Below, in pieces: positions 7,212 to 10,060 of a stretch of DNA of 10,060 nt. Position numbers and translations under genes: made by a program. Source of the stretch: Endomicrobium sp. Lineage in GTDB: Bacteria > Elusimicrobiota > Endomicrobiia > Endomicrobiales > Endomicrobiaceae. Location of the stretch: NCBI GenBank assembly GCA_031264895.1, contig JAISDI010000087.1:1-10060 (forward strand), read 5' to 3'. Each line of letters opens with the position of its first letter. The first letter of the stretch is position 1. Below the pieces are notes generated by a model that ran no database searches, had not been told where the DNA came from, and saw only the letters and a list, made by a program, of their open reading frames with translations.

Positions 7212-8285
7212 ATGATAAAAAAAATAAAAAGACAAATACGAGAATTTAGAAAATCTTTTGCTAAGTTAATCTTTGACAAAAAAATAAATCCGAACGCGGT
7301 TTTGAATATTGCCGGATCAAAAAAAATTTTATTTTTAAGAGACGACGATAAAATCGGGGATATGGCTGCGCTGACGCTTGTTTTCAGGGAATTTAAAAAA
7401 CATTATCCCGACGTCAAGATTCTTGCGCTGTGCGGCAAACACAATAAAGAGATAATAAAATATAATCCCAATGTCGACGAGATAATTGAAATAAGCGGAA
7501 AATTTATAAAAGATTTATGCGCATATAAGAGCCTTAAACGAAGGATGATCGATATTGCCGTTGATTTTTTCATATTCGATCCGCGTCCCAAACGTTTATT
7601 TATAATGAGGACTATTGCACCGAAATTTTTGATAGGTTTTCATAAAAATAATTATAAAATATATGATTTTTCTATCGATTGCGATATAAATAAACTGCAT
7701 ATTTCAAAAAGGTATGAGTTTCTTTTAAAAGAACTGGGTATTAAAGCGTCTTCTCTGGATTACGATATTTTTTTAAACCCTGAAGACGAAAAAAAAGCAA
7801 AAGAGTTATTTGAAGGCGTAAAGAATAATCTGATAATAAACCCTTTTGCCGCAAGCAAACACCGCAGCTTTTCTTTTGAACGGCTGCAGGAACTTATAGA
7901 CAAATTGAAGGAAAAGAAGGATCTAAACGTATTTGTTATATGTGCGAAAGAATCTTTTGATTTATTAAGCGGATTAAACGGGGCAAAAGTTCTTTCATCA
8001 AACTCAATATTGGAAAGCGCCGCATACATTAAATATTGCGATTATGTAATATCTCCGGACACTTCGATAGTGCATATTTCTGCGGCTTTTAAGAAAAAAA
8101 TGCTGGCTTTATTTCTTGACTATTCGAAATGCGAGGAAAAGATAGACGAAGTTTGGGCGCCCGGTTATGAAAATGCGGTAAAGATATGCGTTGATACAAA
8201 AAACTCGGTTTTGGAAAATGATATAAAAAATATAAGCGCTGATTTAATAATTGAAACATTTTTTAAATTAATAGATAAAGGGTAA
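7212..8285 (+). CDS. Glycosyltransferase family 9 protein (heptosyltransferase-like)
   Basis: GT-B-fold transferase of the ADP-heptose:LPS heptosyltransferase family; the sugar moved may not be heptose. From the ATG at 7212 (357 aa): a basic N-terminal extension of about 25 residues (MIKKIKRQIREFRK) likely to touch the membrane, KILFLRDDDKIGDMA (38-52) with the family's catalytic Asp50, a C-terminal Rossmann half starting near NNLIINPFAASKHRSF (205-220), and the nucleotide-sugar site SPDTSIVHISAA (281-292). The start is unclear. A TTG at 7194 in frame would add six residues but has no well-placed ribosome binding site. The ATG has AAAGG only 2 nt away. The AAAGGAA at 7172-7178 is too far from both. 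The next gene begins 2 nt after its stop. Confidence 0.85.
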   Translation: MIKKIKRQIREFRKSFAKLIFDKKINPNAVLNIAGSKKILFLRDDDKIGDMAALTLVFREFKKHYPDVKILALCGKHNKEIIKYNPNVDEIIEISGKFIKDLCAYKSLKRRMIDIAVDFFIFDPRPKRLFIMRTIAPKFLIGFHKNNYKIYDFSIDCDINKLHISKRYEFLLKELGIKASSLDYDIFLNPEDEKKAKELFEGVKNNLIINPFAASKHRSFSFERLQELIDKLKEKKDLNVFVICAKESFDLLSGLNGAKVLSSNSILESAAYIKYCDYVISPDTSIVHISAAFKKKMLALFLDYSKCEEKIDEVWAPGYENAVKICVDTKNSVLENDIKNISADLIIETFFKLIDKG

Positions 8286-8287
8286 GC

Positions 8288-9112
8288 ATGATGAAATTAA
8301 TGATTGTCGTTCCGGTCTACAACAGACAAGAATATGTCGATATTCTTGCAAGATCTTTAAGCGAATGCAACTTGATTGGCAGCGCAGACATACGCGTTTA
8401 TGACGATTGCAGTACGGATTTCGGCATAGAATATCTGGAAGAAAAATTTTTGCCTTTAAATGCAAAAATAAAAAGAAGGGAAAAACGAAGCTGGTGTACG
8501 GCAAATAATTATTTTGAAATGATGACAGATTTTATAAATTCCGATAATGACGTTTTATTTTTGTGCGATTCAGACTTATTGCTGCGTCCCGACGCATTTG
8601 AATACTTAGAAAAAGTATTTCCTCTTACCGACGGATTTATGACATTATATAATTCGGATTTGCATCTTACGGTCAAAGAAGGACGGGAGTTTGATTTAAA
8701 GCTTGACATAGGTCATGCAGCGGCCTGTTTATCGAGGGAATGCGTTTCGATTTTTTTAAAACGCAATAATCCCGGAATGGGCGATTTTCGCCTATGCGAA
8801 ACCATGATAAAAAACGGCGTCAAAATTCTTGCCGCAAAAAAAAGTTACGTACAGCATATAGGCGTAGACGGTAAAAATTCGTCCGAACACGAAGGAATGG
8901 ACTATAGCATGAGTTTTGAACCTCTTTCGCCGCATAATAAAGAAATTACGGATGCGTTAATACCTCTTCTCATTAAAAGGCAGTCTTCGTTGATAAAAAG
9001 ACTGATGTTTAAAGACAAATACAGAAGAGACGGTTTCTTTCTTCACCAGCCGGTAAAGTCTTTACAGAGAAGCATGACAATAAAAAAACTAAAGAAGCTG
9101 GAGGTACAATAA
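8288..9112 (+). CDS. Glycosyltransferase family 2-like protein (GT-A fold)
   Basis: Inverting GT-A sugar transferase of the large GT2-like group. In the 274 aa: IVVPVYNRQEYVD (6-18) at the nucleotide-binding start, VYDDCSTD (37-44), VLFLCDSDLLLRPDAF (89-104) with the metal-binding DxD (Asp94, Asp96), and YVQHIGVDGKNSSEH (187-201), the late His segment often seen in glycan-cluster GT2 enzymes. The last 60 residues are Lys/Arg-rich without a clear membrane helix, so it is probably a peripheral membrane protein. Two ATGs stand in tandem (8288 and 8291). AAAGGG at 8277-8282 fits either. It follows the GT9 gene by 2 nt and precedes a GT8 gene by 21 nt, so it belongs to the same assembly pathway. 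Donor and acceptor cannot be assigned. Confidence 0.85.
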   Translation: MMKLMIVVPVYNRQEYVDILARSLSECNLIGSADIRVYDDCSTDFGIEYLEEKFLPLNAKIKRREKRSWCTANNYFEMMTDFINSDNDVLFLCDSDLLLRPDAFEYLEKVFPLTDGFMTLYNSDLHLTVKEGREFDLKLDIGHAAACLSRECVSIFLKRNNPGMGDFRLCETMIKNGVKILAAKKSYVQHIGVDGKNSSEHEGMDYSMSFEPLSPHNKEITDALIPLLIKRQSSLIKRLMFKDKYRRDGFFLHQPVKSLQRSMTIKKLKKLEVQ

Positions 9113-9133
9113 AATTTTTACAGAGGGGTTACG

Positions 9134-10060
9134 ATGATCAACTTATTATTTTCTTCAGACAACAATTTTATAAGACACTGCGCTGCGGCAATGACTTCGA
9201 TTTTATGTAACAGCGATTCGGACATAAATTTTTTTATCATCGGAGACATAACCGATGAAAATAAGAGTAAAATGGCGTCGCTTAAAAACATCAAAAGAAA
9301 AGGCGGGAATTTTAGTATAAACTATCTTACCCCCGAAGACAAAATTTTTGATGATCTGCCGCTTAATGAGGGGATCACAAAAGCCACGTATTACAGACTG
9401 CTGGTAACAAAGCTTCTTCCTGAAAATATAGACAAAATTATTTATCTGGACTGCGATGTGATAGTTCGCGGCGATATTAAGGAATTATATGATATTGACA
9501 TTGAAAACTATTACGCTGCCGTTACCGAAGCTTACAATGCAAAAAATTATATTTCAAAGCTGCCAATGCAGCAGGGCGCCAAATATTTTAATGCGGGCAT
9601 AATTTTATTTAATTTAAAAGCTTTGCGCAAATTTGATTTTTTTGTCGAATGTATGAAACAGTATGAAAATATAAAAAATGTAATACGTTTTCTGGATCAG
9701 GACATTTTAAATATGGTTTTCTATTCGCATGTTCTGTATATTCCTCCGAGATGGAATTTCGTAAGCGGTTATATGCGTAACGAAAACCCGAACTCGTCAC
9801 TTTCAAAAGAATATATCATGGAAGAAAAGAAAAACATAAAAATCATTCATTATAACGGCGGAAAACCGTGGGAAACATTCAATCTGCACACTTTGAGAGA
9901 AGAATATTTTGTTTATGCCGCTTTAACCGCATGGAAAGATGAACTCCATTCGGAGTATGCCAGAAAAATCGGAAATTTTATTTATATGCTGTATAGATTT
10001 TTCGTATATTTCTTAAATCATCCGCTGTTTTTTGTCCGCGCAAAATTCTGGAGAAAAGTG
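9134..10060 (+). CDS. Glycosyltransferase family 8 protein (LgtC/RfaI-like), second copy (3'-partial)
   Basis: The frame stays open from the ATG at 9134 to the right edge (309 codons), so the stop lies outside. The ribosome site GAGGGG (9123-9128) is 5 nt upstream. Visible family marks: INLLFSSDNNFIRHCAAAMTSI (2-23), TYYRLL (85-90) with the Arg88 that contacts the donor in LgtC, metal-binding DCD (Asp106, Asp108) in IIYLDCDVIV, YFNAGIILFN (151-160), LDQDILN (187-193) and IIHYNGGKPW (237-246). All key motifs are intact, unlike the copy at 6203. The C-terminal stretch YRFFVYFLNHPLFFVRAKFWRK is aromatic and basic and matches the tail of that copy. It is probably a retaining UDP-hexose transferase acting on a lipid-linked or LPS-type glycan. 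Little protein should be missing, since the paralogue ends about a dozen residues past the equivalent point. Confidence 0.9.
   Translation, partial: MINLLFSSDNNFIRHCAAAMTSILCNSDSDINFFIIGDITDENKSKMASLKNIKRKGGNFSINYLTPEDKIFDDLPLNEGITKATYYRLLVTKLLPENIDKIIYLDCDVIVRGDIKELYDIDIENYYAAVTEAYNAKNYISKLPMQQGAKYFNAGIILFNLKALRKFDFFVECMKQYENIKNVIRFLDQDILNMVFYSHVLYIPPRWNFVSGYMRNENPNSSLSKEYIMEEKKNIKIIHYNGGKPWETFNLHTLREEYFVYAALTAWKDELHSEYARKIGNFIYMLYRFFVYFLNHPLFFVRAKFWRKV

Overview
The window is an AT-rich bacterial segment in which every gene I can support lies on the + strand and genes are tightly packed. It holds nine genes: seven for envelope or surface-glycan work and two for the S-adenosylmethionine cycle. 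A heptosyltransferase-type GT9 enzyme points to a Gram-negative, LPS-like envelope. Base composition, codon habits and the mix of genes remind me of Elusimicrobiota (Endomicrobium-like). That is an impression, not a demonstrated placement.

Layout: (1) 1-1559, the 3' part of an LtaS/OpgB-type sulfatase-fold membrane transferase whose membrane domain begins before the window. (2) 1556-2482, an SDR nucleotide-sugar epimerase, translationally coupled by an ATGA overlap. (3) 2483-2715, the only sizeable gap: a sigma70-like promoter, then a leader of about 150 nt with a perfect 8-bp inverted repeat, repeated GCCGTTG blocks that can pair in alternative ways, and what may be the tail of a decayed gene. 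(4) 2716-3732, a nucleotide-sugar pyrophosphorylase with a left-handed beta-helix tail. (5) 3756-4925 metK and 4936-6192 ahcY, 10 bp apart. (6) 6203-10060, a glycosyltransferase run ordered GT8, GT9, GT2, GT8; the last GT8 gene runs off the right edge.

How they fit together: the pyrophosphorylase and epimerase would supply activated sugars, the four glycosyltransferases would build an oligosaccharide on a lipid or LPS-type acceptor, and the LtaS-like enzyme could decorate a glycan outside the membrane with a phospho-alcohol group. MetK makes S-adenosylmethionine and AhcY clears S-adenosylhomocysteine. Their position between sugar genes looks like sharing of a transcript rather than a proven functional link.

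The window is mostly ordinary. The points that deserve a second look are the leader at 2560-2715, the first GT8 enzyme (it lacks a normally conserved Arg), the short archaeal/Thermotoga-type C terminus of AhcY, and the two GT8 paralogues with a shared C-terminal tail. I found no CRISPR array, tRNA, rRNA, insertion sequence or clear rho-independent terminator.
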